Notes: generated by a model from the sequence alone, not told the origin. A stretch of DNA of 64,000 nt from Malus domestica (GCF_042453785.1 NC_091674.1:20247001-20311000), one strand, 5' to 3'; positions 41,902 through 54,028 are shown, numbered from the stretch's first letter. Numbers and translations: made by a program.

Positions 41902-42645
41902 TTAAAACAAGTTGGAGAAGTTAGACTTCCTCCAACCACCACCTCCTCCCCAAGGGCTCTTTGTCTTCTTTGGAGTGCTTGCCCAGCCTCCACTTGCAGC
42001 CATCCTCATCGTCTCAATCAACGCCCCAGCATCGCCATTTTCGGAAAATAACTCCTCCAATTGCTTAGTCTCGATCACCAGCTTCACCCTCCAAACCCCG
42101 TCTCCACCAGAAGGCAGCACCTCAAGAGCCGATGACCCTTTCGCCAAATTCTCCACGAAATCTGATCCTGCACAAAATGACTTCTTCACTGGCTCAGCTT
42201 CAGCAGCCTCCATGACTCCAACTTCTGATCCTGCACCACATGACATCTTCACAGGCTCACGTTCTGCAGCCTTCTCCAGGACTTCAACTCCAAGACCTGA
42301 TAACCCGTTCACCAAATTCTCCATGAAATCGGATTCTGCACCAAATGACTTCTCCACAGGCTCAGCTTCTGCAGCCACCGGTTTCTCAGCAACCCGATTT
42401 CGGCAAAAGGGTTGGTCTGCCTTCAGTGGAAGAAGGTAGTACTGGCCACTAGTAAGGGTTTCTTGGTCAGACATTGGCAAGGCGGCCTTGCCTTGTTGGA
42501 AAATGCCATAGCGTGGAAAACCAGTGAGGATTTCAGCAGCTAGTATAGGGCCTTTAAATTCTAGGACACCCCCAGAATCTGTAAGAACCCTAATAGATTT
42601 AGGACACTCCCCAGTGGTTCCTTTGAGAGAAGAACAATTCCCCAT
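41902..42645 (-). CDS. DUF4228/PADRE-domain protein, N-myristoylation type
   Basis: A single exon of 247 residues. The upstream in-frame ATG (42666) would add seven residues, but starting at 42645 gives MGNCSSLK, a typical N-myristoylation signal with an adjacent Cys for palmitoylation, as usual in this family; membrane attachment is therefore expected. The N-terminal half (IRVLTDSGGVLEFKGPILAAEIL, LTSGQYYLLPL) is the DUF4228 domain. The middle has three imperfect repeats of EPVxKSFxAxSDFxENL type, and the C-terminus is rich in Gly, Trp and Lys. Family members respond to pathogens and abiotic stress; no biochemical activity is known to me. The exact orthologue is not identified. Confidence 0.88.
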   Translation of the reverse strand: MGNCSSLKGTTGECPKSIRVLTDSGGVLEFKGPILAAEILTGFPRYGIFQQGKAALPMSDQETLTSGQYYLLPLKADQPFCRNRVAEKPVAAEAEPVEKSFGAESDFMENLVNGLSGLGVEVLEKAAEREPVKMSCGAGSEVGVMEAAEAEPVKKSFCAGSDFVENLAKGSSALEVLPSGGDGVWRVKLVIETKQLEELFSENGDAGALIETMRMAASGGWASTPKKTKSPWGGGGGWRKSNFSNLF

Positions 42646-42690
42646 TTGTGAAATTATTTTTCCCACCTATGGCCACAATTTCAGTGCCCG

Positions 42691-42700
42691 TATATATTTA
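42691..42700 (-). promoter_or_regulatory. TATA box of the DUF4228 gene
   Basis: TAAATATATA on the minus strand, 46 bp upstream of ATG 42645, implies a short leader. Confidence 0.45.
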
Positions 42701-42786
42701 AGGTTTTGGAATCTTTTGGCAAGATATTAGTGGACAAACATTGGATTGGAGGGTTGTCAGAAGAGATACAGATTGTGTTTTTGTTC

Positions 42787-43010
42787 AAAATATGTAAATG
42801 GATGCATGTGAAATTTTGGACCGTTGGGACAATTATTTTAGGGTCAAATTTCGAGTTGATCCAAGGCGAAGGAACCGAGTAAGAGGTAGAGTCGTGAGTT
42901 AAAATAATAGTAGGAAAATACACACACACACATGTAATATATGTAGCATCTCTTGAAATTAGGTTGTCAATTTTGCAAATATGTTCAATGTATCAGCATC
43001 ACGGGTTGAA
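42787..43010. repeat. Duplicated segment, copy 1
   Basis: Upstream flank of the DUF4228 gene. It shares ATGCATGTGAAATTTTGGAC, the GGGTCAAATTT..GTTGATCCAAGGC stretch and a TGTTCAATGTATCAGCATCAC stretch with 44864-45085, in the same order. Confidence 0.75.
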
Positions 43011-43635
43011 TAGAAGGGTGCATCTATTTAGCATCTCCGAAAGAAGCTCTAAATTTCTATTAAATTAGTTTGAGTAGTGATTCACACACTTTTTCATTTG
43101 TTTGAATAATACTTGACTACTCAAAGAATAAGTAGAAGATCCTACTCAAAACTTTTCGTTTTTTATTCATAAACCTCCATGTTTATATAAGAGCAGTTTA
43201 TATTATAAATCACTTTCTAAAGATCTTGTCTACAAAAAATCAATTAAAACTAAAATTATTTAGTCATCCAATTGTATAAGAACCAATGGATGGAAATGGT
43301 AACAACAATACGAATTGTCTATCTATTTGTTACAGTTGATTGAATTAACGACCTTAGTTTTAATTCATTGTTTGCAGAGATGATATTTACAAAGTAATTT
43401 ATAATATGAACAACTTCGATTTTTAGCACAAAGTTCTGTAAATCAGACACGAAAATTTTTGAGTAGAAGTTCTTACTCATTCTTAAGTAGCCAAACATTG
43501 CTCCTTTTGTTTATCTGCATACCATGAAAAAACATAAACATATTCATCTATATGTTGGAGCTGAAGAGGTAAAACAATAAATAGACAAATTTAGGTTAAA
43601 GATATATAGCTCATGTTTTCGAGTTTCAATTTTTT

Positions 43636-43740
43636 TTTTTTTAAACAAACGATATTATCTACATTAAGGGAGAGGAGATGAACATAACCTCACAATGAAT
43701 CAGCAATAATGTAATTCAAATTCGCTTTTGGTGAGAATCA
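43636..43740 (-). repeat. SINE tail fragment
   Basis: Minus-strand match to the 3' two-thirds of the SINE (AACGATATTATCTACATTAAGG ... in part). The tRNA-like head is missing. Confidence 0.6.
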
Positions 43741-44530
43741 AGATGAACTTTAAGTTTTAAAATAAAAACGAGTAAAGCATGCAAAGAGAATAGTAATAAG
43801 TACCAGAGCTGTATTTGGCACAGTGGCGAAGTGAACAACCAAGTTTGCAGAAATGAATAGTCTGATCCACAACGGTTGCAGCCTCAGCCGTTCCACTCAT
43901 GTTTTAACTTTTCTTCAACGCATTCTGCAGTGAGAGGCAAACCGCAATCTCGAAGACATCTTTCGAGACATTTTCCGTCCACTGCTAGTGTAGGTCTGGT
44001 GCTTAAGAGAGAGATTATCATCATAATCACCACAAAGCTTGTATGGGCGACGCCATTCAACTTTATTTTGATAAATTTCGAACTTAAAAGTCAATATTTG
44101 ACGGTTTACTATAATTTTCAAAAAGTTAGTGTGCCAATCCAGGAGCCCAGGGACACCTTTATACAGGTTTCACTGTCTTGACAATATGTAATTTTAATCC
44201 CTTCATGTGTATAAGGAAGCTACTTAAAGTTTACATATTAACAGAAAGATTAGGTAAACAAGTAAAAATTTATTTTGAAATTCGTAGTAACATCTTTGAA
44301 CGGATATGTTTAAGATAATGCTAAGATCACATTTTTGCACCACACCACCGTATGTGACAGTATATGTGAACATGCCACATCAATTTTTTGCACCACACAA
44401 CCTTAGATTTGTATTAATTGGTGCATGATACCGAATAATTTCTCTCAAATCTCAATATTGTTGTCGAACTACGGAAGCAAATCGAAAAGATAGTGAACTG
44501 TATAAGTCACAGACCCATGCCGGGCTTGCC

Positions 44531-44870
44531 GTGGAAGCAGGGATTTGTAAGTCGTCATTTACTGATGACATTCTGAAAGCTAAAAAACCTAGCAAATTCA
44601 CTCAACCAAAGTTCAAACTGTTTGAAGGCATGACTGACCATGTCAAACACATTTACGATTTCCGGCAACAAATGGTTCTCAAAGGGGATGATGAAGCTCT
44701 TCTATGCAAGTTTTTCGCCTCAAGCCTTTCGGGATCACTCCTAATTTAGTTCAGGCAGTTGAAACTAAAATCCATTGCAATTTCACAGAACTTTACAAGG
44801 GCGTTAATATCTCAATATAGCGAAAAAAGGATGCCACAGTTTTGTTCAGCACAAAGCAGGATATGTAAAC
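44531..44870 (+). pseudogene. Fragment of a Gypsy-type gag gene
   Basis: The frame 44531-44749 (SSFTDDILKAKKPSKFTQPK, LLCKFFASSLSG) and its continuation after a stop (FRQLKLKSI) look like the N-terminal Retrotrans_gag region. No LTRs, pol or target duplication were seen, so it is a fragment. Confidence 0.65.
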
Positions 44871-45085
44871 GGTTGCATGTGAAATGTTGGACATTGGTAC
44901 CAATTATTTATTTTAGGGTCAAATTTTAGTTGATCCAAGGCAAAGGAATAGAATAAGAGTTTGATTTGTGGATTTGTTTTTGCCTACAAATGTTAGGTGT
45001 TTGGTTTTTAGTCCGTATAAATTATAGGCATCTGTTTGGCTCTTCAATTTGACGAACATGTTCAATGTATCAGTATCACAAGGAA
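44864..45085. repeat. Duplicated segment, copy 2
   Basis: Diverged copy of 42787-43010 placed directly after the gag fragment. It suggests that promoter-proximal DNA of the DUF4228 gene was duplicated and its surroundings rearranged. Confidence 0.75.
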
Positions 45086-46109
45086 AATAGTGAGAAGTTT
45101 CGATAATTTAACGTGCAGTTTTGACCTGAGTTTTGATTAACTAAAATGAGGAATCAAATTTGAGACTTATGTAAAAGTGAATGCTAATATAATAACCAAT
45201 TCAATTTCAAGTACTTTTATACAGAGATAAAATTTGTTATAGGAGTTTTGAGCACACAAGAGTAAAGAGTTTGAGGTCCCCCAAGTAAATGGAGCGACAA
45301 CGCAATGAAGTGAATGCATTCAATTAGGGGTGGGTACGGGCAGGCCCTAAATTTAGAGACACTGTACCAAACTCATTTGGGAAGAAAAAAAAAAAGGTCG
45401 GGGCAGAACAGATCGTATTATTTTGAAAATAGGACTGGACTTAACCCAAACGGACCAGTTCCTACGGGTCCACAGGTCTTTGAAATACACGTTTTTCTAA
45501 AGTGCAGATCTTATGTGCCGACCAAATATGGTCCATTGAATATAATTTGAATGGTGGAAAACGATTTTTTTCCAACTTAAACTCTTCCTCTCCCCAACAG
45601 CAATTACCATTCTTAAAGATGTTGTCCCCCTTGCCCAAAACTCTCTCGAAAACGATTCCAAAAAAATTTCAGACTTCCTCCCTGTTCGAAACTCAATCGA
45701 AGTTGTCTCGTGCTTGTCGTTTCCAGCCGGCGTTCAAAACTCAGTCAACTTCATCACCACACGGTTGAAACTCAAGCGAAGTTTGTTCGAACTTTTTTCC
45801 AGTCGGTTCAACCGAAAGGAAATGGTGCTTGCTTCCTTCGAGTCGCATTTAGAGTCCTTGCACAATACTCGACGTCATACTTTTTCCTCAAAGTCAATTT
45901 GAAATTTGGTGAGTTTGGAAATTTGATACCCTATAAATAAACATTGCTACTTCCGTTGAACTTGATTAATTAGTTAAGTGTTTAGGGTTAATTATGCATG
46001 TCCGTTGATGAAATTAGTTGAAATTTGGGGAGATATTTGGAATTTTTGGAAAATTTGGGTGCGATATGTGGTTATGAAGTGTTGTTGATAGGTTGTGTAT
46101 AGGGGCTAT
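45086..46109. other. Intergenic DNA, nothing firm
   Basis: Near 45327 a TAGGGGTGGGTACGGG stretch resembles a hAT end, but no partner was found. Several short plus-strand frames (45502-45940) have no recognisable domain. Confidence 0.3.
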
Positions 46110-46277
46110 TCGTTAACTTTTGTTTTGTTGAATGAGTCGGGCACATTTGAGAGGATGATGAAGCTGTCACATGTGGAGAGAGGGGTGGGGTGGAAAGCGT
46201 GCGACGGGTGTGGTGGGACCAGGTTTGTGCCATGTATAGAGTGTGGTGGGAGTTATAGGGTGGTGGTTGGGGATAAG
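46110..46277 (+). pseudogene. 3' fragment of a glutaredoxin-family gene
   Basis: The frame encodes LLNESGTFERMMKLSHVERG and then WKACDGCGGTRFVPCIECGG, the paired CxxC motifs that end plant glutaredoxin-like proteins of the At5g39865/At3g57070 type. The glutaredoxin fold with its active site is missing, and the expected C-terminus is cut by the MITE starting at 46278. Confidence 0.7.
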
Positions 46278-46442
46278 GGAGTAGGATTCTCTCCCCTTCC
46301 CTCTCTTGTTCTCACACTTTCCTTTTTGTGTTTTTCTCTTGATAAAAAATTCAAAATAAGATGTTGACGTGACTTAATTCATACCGTTTAAATAGGAGGG
46401 AAATGAAGGGAAGAGAAATTAGACGGAGAGAGAATCCTACTA
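46278..46442. mobile_element. Mutator-type MITE with 10-bp TSD
   Basis: 165 bp; inverted ends GAGTAGGATTCTCTC and the complement of GAGAGAATCCTACTA. TGGGGATAAG is duplicated on both sides (46268-46277, 46443-46452). It interrupts the glutaredoxin-like fragment and supplies its last codons and stop. Confidence 0.8.
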
Positions 46443-46850
46443 TGGGGATAAGAGGGAGAGGTGCCCCCAAGTGTAACGAGGATGGGTTGGTCCACTACGC
46501 AGCTTGACTGTCCTCTTACTCCAATTCGTAATGTGGTTTGACACGAGAAAAGCATACTCACGATGGGAATTCTCATTGTGGTCAATTATATACAATTTGA
46601 TATTTCTAGCGTTATTGGCATAACGCGTGATTGCATGAGATATAATCATAATGACATTTGTTGTAATTTCTCATCTACATAGTGTTGTGTATGTTGGAGT
46701 TTAAACTATCTTTTTCTCCTAATGCTGTCTTAGGTTTTGTATTGGTGTTAATAAATATACAATTTCTCGTAAATTGATTTGTAAATTATGGCAAAAACAA
46801 CTAAAGAAAGATGATGACTAAATACAAAAAAAAAAAGTATAAACCAAAGG

Positions 46851-46922
46851 AGGGCCCAACCGGGTTCGAACCGGTGACCTCTTGATCTGCAGTCAAATGC
46901 TCTACCACTGAGCTATGGACCC
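46851..46922 (-). tRNA. trnC-GCA: tRNA-Cys (GCA)
   Basis: Full cloverleaf on the minus strand. The acceptor stem is GGGTCCA with TGGGCCC, the D arm has TAGCTCAGTGGTAGAGCA, the anticodon GCA is at 46890-46888, and the T arm is CCGGTTCGAACCCGG. There is no intron. A poly(A) run on the plus strand near 46830 gives the T-run terminator on the minus strand. Confidence 0.97.
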
Positions 46923-47540
46923 TTGTTGATCTAACTGTTCCAATTAACTCTATTTACCCAAAACCACTAATTGACCTATTGTTGGTTCCGACTAGAGGAA
47001 AAAGAGAGAGGAGAGTGACGCGTGCGACTATGAACACCGAAGAAATGGACAGCCTTCCAATTTGTAGCCATCTGTTCCAAGAATCCATGACAAAATTTAA
47101 GGTCTTAAACGTGAAGTTGTGTCTACGAATTCAATATGCTAAAATTTACCAACATTAATCCATATGATTGGACGATAATTAACGGGTGACAAGGTGACGC
47201 ATAATAACCGACTCATGTAATATAATGTTTGATAAAAGTCTTATTTAATAGAAAAGATTAACCGGCCCGCGTGAAACAATCAACATTCTGGACGTTCAAC
47301 TTCAAGGTAGCGCACCCCTTTGGACTTTAGAATCTGGATTATCAACTATCAATATATCCAAGCCTATTCAATCGTTTCTGTCACGTTTTGGAGTCAATAT
47401 TTTTGTTTTTCCAGAGCAGAGACTCGAGAGCCAGTCAAATTACTACATAAATTACGTTATCATAGTAACGTTCACGATACCAACTAAAGAAATAACAAGG
47501 ATTCAAGAATAGAGAAAGAAAATGGGATAAGATGGGGCGA

Positions 47541-47660
47541 GTGTGAGAATACGAGGAAAAAGTTTCATGTCGGTGAATGATCAAACTATGCAAGTGCTTA
47601 TAAGAAATTGAGCAACTCTTCACATTTCAACTTCATTCATGGTATCAGAGCAGGTTAGCC
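47541..47660 (+). repeat. Possible short LTR plus tRNA-Met primer-binding site
   Basis: TGGTATCAGAGCAGG at 47640 is the primer-binding site typical of Copia and TRIM elements. The about 100 bp before it, starting TGTGAGAATACG and ending TTCATTCA, could be a small LTR. No second LTR or coding region was found. Confidence 0.35.
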
Positions 47661-49042
47661 TATATATGAAGTCTAATGGTCACATGTGATCCATGCCACT
47701 TCATTTGCGTTGCTTACATATTAGGTTTGAAAATTTCTCACAAGTTTTAATCATCTAACGCAATCTAGAGATAGGCCGACACTTACTCTGGATCCAAAGT
47801 GAATATAACAGTACATCTGACCTTACACATGAAACTGATCCTGGCTCGAACAGTACAAATAAAGGAAACGTCATATAGACATTCATGATGAGCAGATATA
47901 ACACAAGTATGAACATGTCATAGTTTGTAAACGCAACTAATAATAAAATGATAAGGTACAAGACCTTTATTGTTTCTTAAGTAAGATATGACATTACATA
48001 CCTTCAATCATAACGCAACTAAAAAAACTAATTAACATATTATTAAGGCAAAGACTCACTCACAGATACTAAGTTCGAAATGTTGCTCAAACTAGGGAGG
48101 ACTAGGTCGCCGATAACAACCGTACCTAAACATATATAGAGAACTAACCATACAATAGAGTAAACTGACTTATTATTTTAGCATATTCCCGCAGTGCTCG
48201 TAGTTACATACGATTAAACGCAAACGAAACGTCGTGTATTGAACAAGTTATGCACGTTTCAAGACAAGAGACAGAATTGTAATGCCGCGCTACATTTTTC
48301 TTCCAAAAATTTCTAGGCTGTCAGCTTTGCAGCATACTACAGACTTCGCCACTGGTTCGGACTGGTTGCAAGTTGCAACAGGCAAGTGGCGCATTTGTTT
48401 AATATGTGTCTATGAGCTTATAATGTGTGTCAATGTGTCTACAAGCTTTAGGTGCCTCATCTCGCGAAACTAACGAGTAGTCATTGTTCTGTCCCAGCAT
48501 AAGGATGTTGCTGATAAAGATCAAGGGGATTAAAGTGCATCATAGTGCAGCTCGGATTGAAGCAAAGTGTTCTTAGTTTAAATGTTGAGGCTTATAAGCC
48601 ATTTGTAATGGACGGTCTAGATTAAAATCATTACATTCAAATTTATTAAAAACAACATGATCTTGCTAAGTAAAAAATGCAGTAACACAGGTAGTATTTC
48701 GATAATCCAAGTTCTTTCCATCCCTCATATTCCATCATAAGGATTCCGTTCTCATCATCTGGACTTGCTTATACATTGCAAGAGAAAAACAATAAGGACA
48801 AAAGCATAATTATATATGGGCTCCTTGCAAAGGATTATACATATAGTTATATTATTATACACACTATTTTTATATGTATATATTCACCATCTTCTGATTG
48901 ATTCTTCTAAAACTCTTCCCAGATTCTCAACGCACTATATCCATATTTGGTGCCAAGTAAGCCCTATGGTTCACTATTCTCTCTTTTCTTCACTAACTTC
49001 ATATCTTGTATTTTATGTGCGGCCTTTGTATTTTGTTGTTGT
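47661..49042. other. Intergenic DNA, nothing recognised
   Basis: AT-rich, with no domain, RNA gene or clear repeat border. The end near 49042 is probably NRP 3' UTR. Confidence 0.4.
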
Positions 49043-50841
49043 TCAAGGGTTTTGGTCTGCAAATATATCCAACAGAGACAGTGCCTGCAGAATTGTACAA
49101 ACATACATTAATACATGCAACTCGCTATATAATCCGACGACAATCAATGTGCAACATTCTATGGTGAGAAGTGGTGTTACTAATCCAAACACGTGTATAT
49201 TCGTTAATACGAAAAACACACATAAAATCGTTGTCAACCCGTACTGTAATACATGGATTGGCAACAAGAGTGTTATCATCACACAAATGTGCCAAGTAGT
49301 AAGTTTTGGTTATGTGGGCATTACCTCGGGTACGCTAAGTTCAAGTCGGAATTTAGGGCCGTCGTAGTGGTGAAGAATTGGCCTGAACGAGTCCTCTTCG
49401 AGTGGCTCACAAACTTTCCGAGTAAAAACTCGAACCTGAGCTGGAAAGCGTGACTCGCCGGGACACTTCTTGTCCTCCCAGGCCGATGGATCAAAGTTGG
49501 TCCCTCCAAAACTCGCAGCCTAAACATTAACACGCAAGAAAGGTTGTTAGGTTTTATAGCAAATATTGGGTAAAACTAGTGGTTGGTACGTTTTTTCCAA
49601 ACAAAGAATATAAACCTCCGTCTAGAAGTTTGGCCAAAAGTTGAATAGAACAGGTAAATTCCACTCCAACTACTTCAAGAAAAAATAAAAAGTCCAATGG
49701 GCAGATGTCAGCTGCAGAGGAATACAAACCTCAAAAATTCCATGGAGTTGGTGGGTGGAGTAGTTGTAGAGGAACAGGGGCAACCCCGGAGTTATCGCCC
49801 TTACTGAATCACGATATCGTGGAGGCAATCCTGCAAATTCACAATAATTTTTAGATCCAAACCCTACCTAATAATAAAGAAAATTAAAAAAAAATTACTT
49901 TTTTTTTGTAGAAAAATAAAAAAGAACACCAAATATTGTTAGGCTACAAAGAAAAAATTAATTGAGCAAAAATATGATGGGAAAAAAAATTAATAAAAAT
50001 TAGAGGGGAATGGCATACCAAAAAGCTCCCTCTTGAGATTCTCTTGCATGGTATCATTGTTGCAGACAAAGATGTACCCACCAATGGTCTCATTTCTAGG
50101 CAGAGACTCGGCCGGCGGAAGCGTCTTAAACCTCTTATCCACGCCACTCTTGCCATCCTTGTTATTGTCATCGCCGCCGCCGCCGGATTTCTTCTTACCG
50201 GGATTGCTGTTGCTGTTGTTCTTCTTCCCAGTTTTCCCGCCATGAATCTGATCTTCCTCGTGGGCCTTGTTCTTGTACGGCTTCAAATTCATAAAGTTGT
50301 TGTTGTTGTTGTGAATTGCAGGCTTGGAGTAAATCCCCTTGTTGAAACCGCCATTGAGACCAACGGCGCTATTCTGCGACCCGGCAGCGCCGCCGAGTTT
50401 CCACCCGTCGTTGAAAGCGTTGTTGAAGTCCGAAGCTTTTGGGTTGAAGCTGTTCCATCTGTTGTCGTTGAAGTCCGAAGCCTTTGGGTTGAAGCTATTC
50501 CATCTGTTGTCGTTGAATCCGTTGTTCAACTCCGAAGCTTTCGGCTTGAAGCTATTCCATCCGTCATTGGAACTGCCGTTGGCGTCGGAAAACGCCGCTT
50601 TCGGCTTCAGATTGTCGACCCACGAGTCGTTGAACCCGTTGAAATCGGACCCTTTCGGGGTCAAATTAACTATCGGACTCACTTCTCCGCCGACCTTTAT
50701 ATCGAAATTCCTCCTCTCATCAGGCCTCTTGCTGTACGAATTGCTCCAAATCGAATCGTTGATGTTCAGATTTGCGAAATTGGAGCCTTGGACTCGAAGC
50801 TGATCGCTGAACTGCCAAAACGACTGTTGGTTGTTCTCCAT
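49043..50841 (-). CDS. NRP: Asn-rich DCD-domain protein (NRP / B2 type)
   Basis: Four minus-strand exons, 50841-50019, 49830-49730, 49519-49325 and 49084-49043, give 386 residues. All introns are GT..AG and the phases close. The N-terminal 250 residues are low complexity, rich in Asn, Ser, Lys and Gly, with three WNSFNPKASDFN-like repeats around residues 95-145. The rest is the DCD domain (GGYIFVCNNDTMQENLKREL, YRDSVRAITPGLPLFLYNYS, LHGIFEAASFGGTNFDP, FPAQVRVF), ending ALSLLDIFADQNP. Soybean NRP-A/B are DCD proteins induced by ER and osmotic stress that promote cell death. The orthologue number is uncertain. Confidence 0.93.
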
Positions 50842-53628
50842 TTTTGTATCAAAATTCGATTAAAAACTACAAATCGCGATCTGGGTTTTTGGGAACACTG
50901 AAAAAATCGATCTGGGTAATTGAAAGATTAGAATTTTATGCAGTATGCATGGAGATTCAGAAGACTGCGTAGATAGAAAAACAGGGGAGGTGAGAAGATG
51001 TGAGGGGAGAAGTGTGGAGTGGATTGCTAAATAAAGGGGATAATTTATTTACTATTGGGATCGTAAGAGGAGGAAATTTCTGAGAGTTAAAGGGGTTTGA
51101 AGATTGCGTGTTGATTTGTCAAAGGCAGACATATACAAATATTTTTTAATTAACTTTTTCGAAACGAAATTGGAAGAAAATCACAAAATAACTTTTTATT
51201 TTCGTGAGATTATTGAGTTTGAACTAAAAGGTTTGGGTGATGATGTTAGGTGATGACAGCATAAACGCGTTGAGAAGTGGGAGGTGATGTGGCAGATGGA
51301 GAGGAGGAGAGAGAAAGTGAGGAGTGAGAGTGGAGCGGGGTTGGATTTTGTCGCGGTTTCTAGAAGGTGTAGGAGGTCCGGTGGAATTTGGGAGAGTTCA
51401 TACTAGTGAAGTTGTGTTCATTGCTTGGGAGCGAAGACTTGGACAAAATGGAAAATAGACACGGAGGACGCGTAATAGTGTGCGTATACATCAAATGTAT
51501 GACTTGGCCTTGCGGTTTACACGTCTAAATCAAGACTCTACACGTGAAGGGTTTCATTTGGAGCTAAGATATGGTGGATTGTCATCTGGTGACGGATTGA
51601 GAATTGGTGATGGATTGAGAATTCTAACATTGAATGGTTTTAATCGAGGTACTCTAAATGCTAGTTGGGTATCGGACTAAGGCCTAGGGCCTATGCCTCT
51701 AGACTCTCAACATGGTTTAGGCAGGGTTAACGGACTAGACAGGTTTAAGTAAATTTATTATGACAAATAAATAATTGTCTATTTGCCTTAAAAAATAACT
51801 ATATTTGTATAATTGGTTTATCATTACATGTCACATACAAAAATATTAGAAATTTTGTTTTAGTGCTTCAGTGAATTTGATGACATGAGATGAAAGCTTA
51901 AGTGGTCATTAGTTTGCAGTACCTTACGAAATATTTTTCAGATGTATGAATTTATAGTAATTTTAAAAATAAAAATAAAGGTGTTCTCTTTGTTCCTCTT
52001 CATTGGAACATGAAAGAGAAAGTCCTTCATTGGAACCATGGTCCAAGAACAACAAAGTCATGGTGGTATTCTTTATGTTCCTCTTCGTCTAAAATTAGAT
52101 CTTTCTTTTTGGTTCAAAACTTATGTTACACTTCATTGTGATCTTCCCTCTTCCACCACCTGCCCAAATTGTTGGGTGGTCCTCGGAGGTCTTCACACGC
52201 TTCTTTGGACGTTCAAGTGGTCCTAGGACCACCCAAGTCCATGAATAGAATCGCCCCGGTCGTCATCTTACCATATGGTTACTATGTGCATTATACATCT
52301 TAAAAAATTTATGGTATTTTGGAGTATAATATTTTTTTAACGCTTTTAGCGATTCAATTTTTAGTAAAAAAATATAAAAATAAAGATTTAACAGTTTTGA
52401 AAGTCCGAAATATCTCCTACTTCAGATCACTAGAGTTTTTTTTTTTTTTTTTTTTTATACTTTTACTAATGAATAACATTATTGTTCATTAACATTAGAA
52501 CGAAAGTGAATTTACTCCCTTTTTCTGTCTTCGGTTAGTATTTGTCTAATAATTATGTTTGATTGACATAACACTAAGGTTTGAAAAAAAAAAAGATTAA
52601 AAATTTGATGGGCCAACTAATTGTAATGATCCTCGTCACTTCATACGAGCCTTTATTTAGCAACCGAATTTTGTTGCGTTATTATTATTTTTTTTCTAAC
52701 ATTCAGACAAAGATCAATTAAAACAGCGATTTAAAAAAAATCTCAGGATTCGCTTATAAGTACTATTAAAATGTTTAAAAACTATTTTTGTGAAAATATT
52801 TTTTGAACCAATCTTTAATAAAAATGTAAGTGAATCTTAAAAGAATCATATAACTATTACTTATTGCAGAAAACACTTAAAGTACTTTTGAACTCAAAAA
52901 TATTTTCTTTAAAATCTTTCAATCATTTTAAAAGTACTTTTAAACGAGCATTTAGTAGTATTCCAATCCATTTCTCTTTTGTTTCTCTTCCATGTTTTGT
53001 GGAATGTGTTGAACCATTTTTACGTGCCTTTCTTTCAAATATCAATTAATTAGCAAAATATTTTCACCATTGTTTTGTACCATTTAAGGGCCCGCTCTAT
53101 TTTATTTTTGAGTTTTTGGTTTCCGCAATAAGATTAGACAATCTAGCACTAAAGAAAATACCCCTCAGACAAAAGGGTTTGGGCGGATCAAATAAGGTTT
53201 TGTCGCCTAATGTTTTACCTGACAAAAATTCGTCGGCCAGTTTTAGAACAAAGTCGTCACTAAATGTCTGCCTGACGAATATTAATACTCTGTCAAACAA
53301 ATATTGTTTGCCTGATGATAATTTTGTTGAGCCAAGTGTGATGACCAACTTGACACGACAAATATAAACTTGCCCAATGATAGCATTTGGTCACTAAAAC
53401 TCATTATTAAGCTAGAATAGTATCATAAATAACAAAAATTGTACAATTTGCCCAACGATTTTTTTTCCACTATTTCATCTGGCAAAGTTGTATTTTTAGG
53501 AAATAAAAAAAAATTACTCGACAAAAGAGTCGTGGGCAAGGAATTAAAAAAAAATAAATAAAAAATACAAACACATGCTTGACGAAGATACTGGTCTGGC
53601 AAATTTTTTAATTAATTAGTTTTAATTA
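50842..53628. other. NRP promoter side and AT-rich intergenic DNA
   Basis: No further gene. GA-rich DNA at 51240-51340 may belong to the NRP promoter. From about 53100 to 53600 short motifs such as CCTGACGAA, CCTGACAAA and GCCTGATGA recur, like sub-terminal repeats of a DNA transposon, but no termini were found. Confidence 0.4.
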
Positions 53629-54008
53629 TGTTTATACCATATTTAGGGCCTCCGTATTTAGACCTCGTATAAATACTCGGGGGACTCAAATGTAATTATG
53701 CAATAAGGGAAGGGGCAAATATGTAATAAGTGAAGAGTCCTTATTCTATAAAAGGACTCCTCATCCTCACAATTAGGGGGAGGCCAATTCCTAGGCCTGA
53801 GATCCCCTCTCTCACCCTCAGAAGCCTCATCATATCCCCTAAGCTCTAAGCTCTCTCTCCCTCTTCCACATAGAAATATAATACAATCAGTGTGGACGTA
53901 GCCCAAACCTTGGGGTGAACCACGATACATCTTGTGTTATTTACATTTCATGCAGATTCACGGTCGGATTTACGTTGTACCAAGACCATCCGGTTTTGTG
54001 CATCAACA
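53629..54008 (+). repeat. 5' LTR of element A
   Basis: 380 bp, TGTTTATACC ... GCATCAACA. The probable TATA box TATAAAA is at 53747-53753. Confidence 0.95.
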
Positions 54009-54028
54009 TTTGGCGCCGTCTGTGGGAA
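54009..54028 (+). other. Primer-binding site of element A
   Basis: TTTGGCGCCGTCTGTGGGAA directly after the LTR, as in many plant Gypsy-type elements and in element B. I did not assign the matching tRNA. Confidence 0.8.

Noticed and set aside
41912-42439. 175-codon plus-strand frame
   Set aside because: Shadow of the DUF4228 gene, which has the conserved domain and myristoylation start on the minus strand.
48282-48473. Short plus-strand frame between tRNA-Cys and NRP
   Set aside because: 63 codons with no domain and no plausible splice continuation.
48816-49367. 183-codon plus-strand open frame
   Set aside because: It lies over the NRP 3' flank, last exons and intron on the opposite strand and has no recognisable domain.
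50044-50901. 285-codon plus-strand open frame
   Set aside because: It is the antisense shadow of NRP exon 1, whose repetitive codon use keeps the opposite strand open. The minus strand has the DCD domain and correct splice sites.
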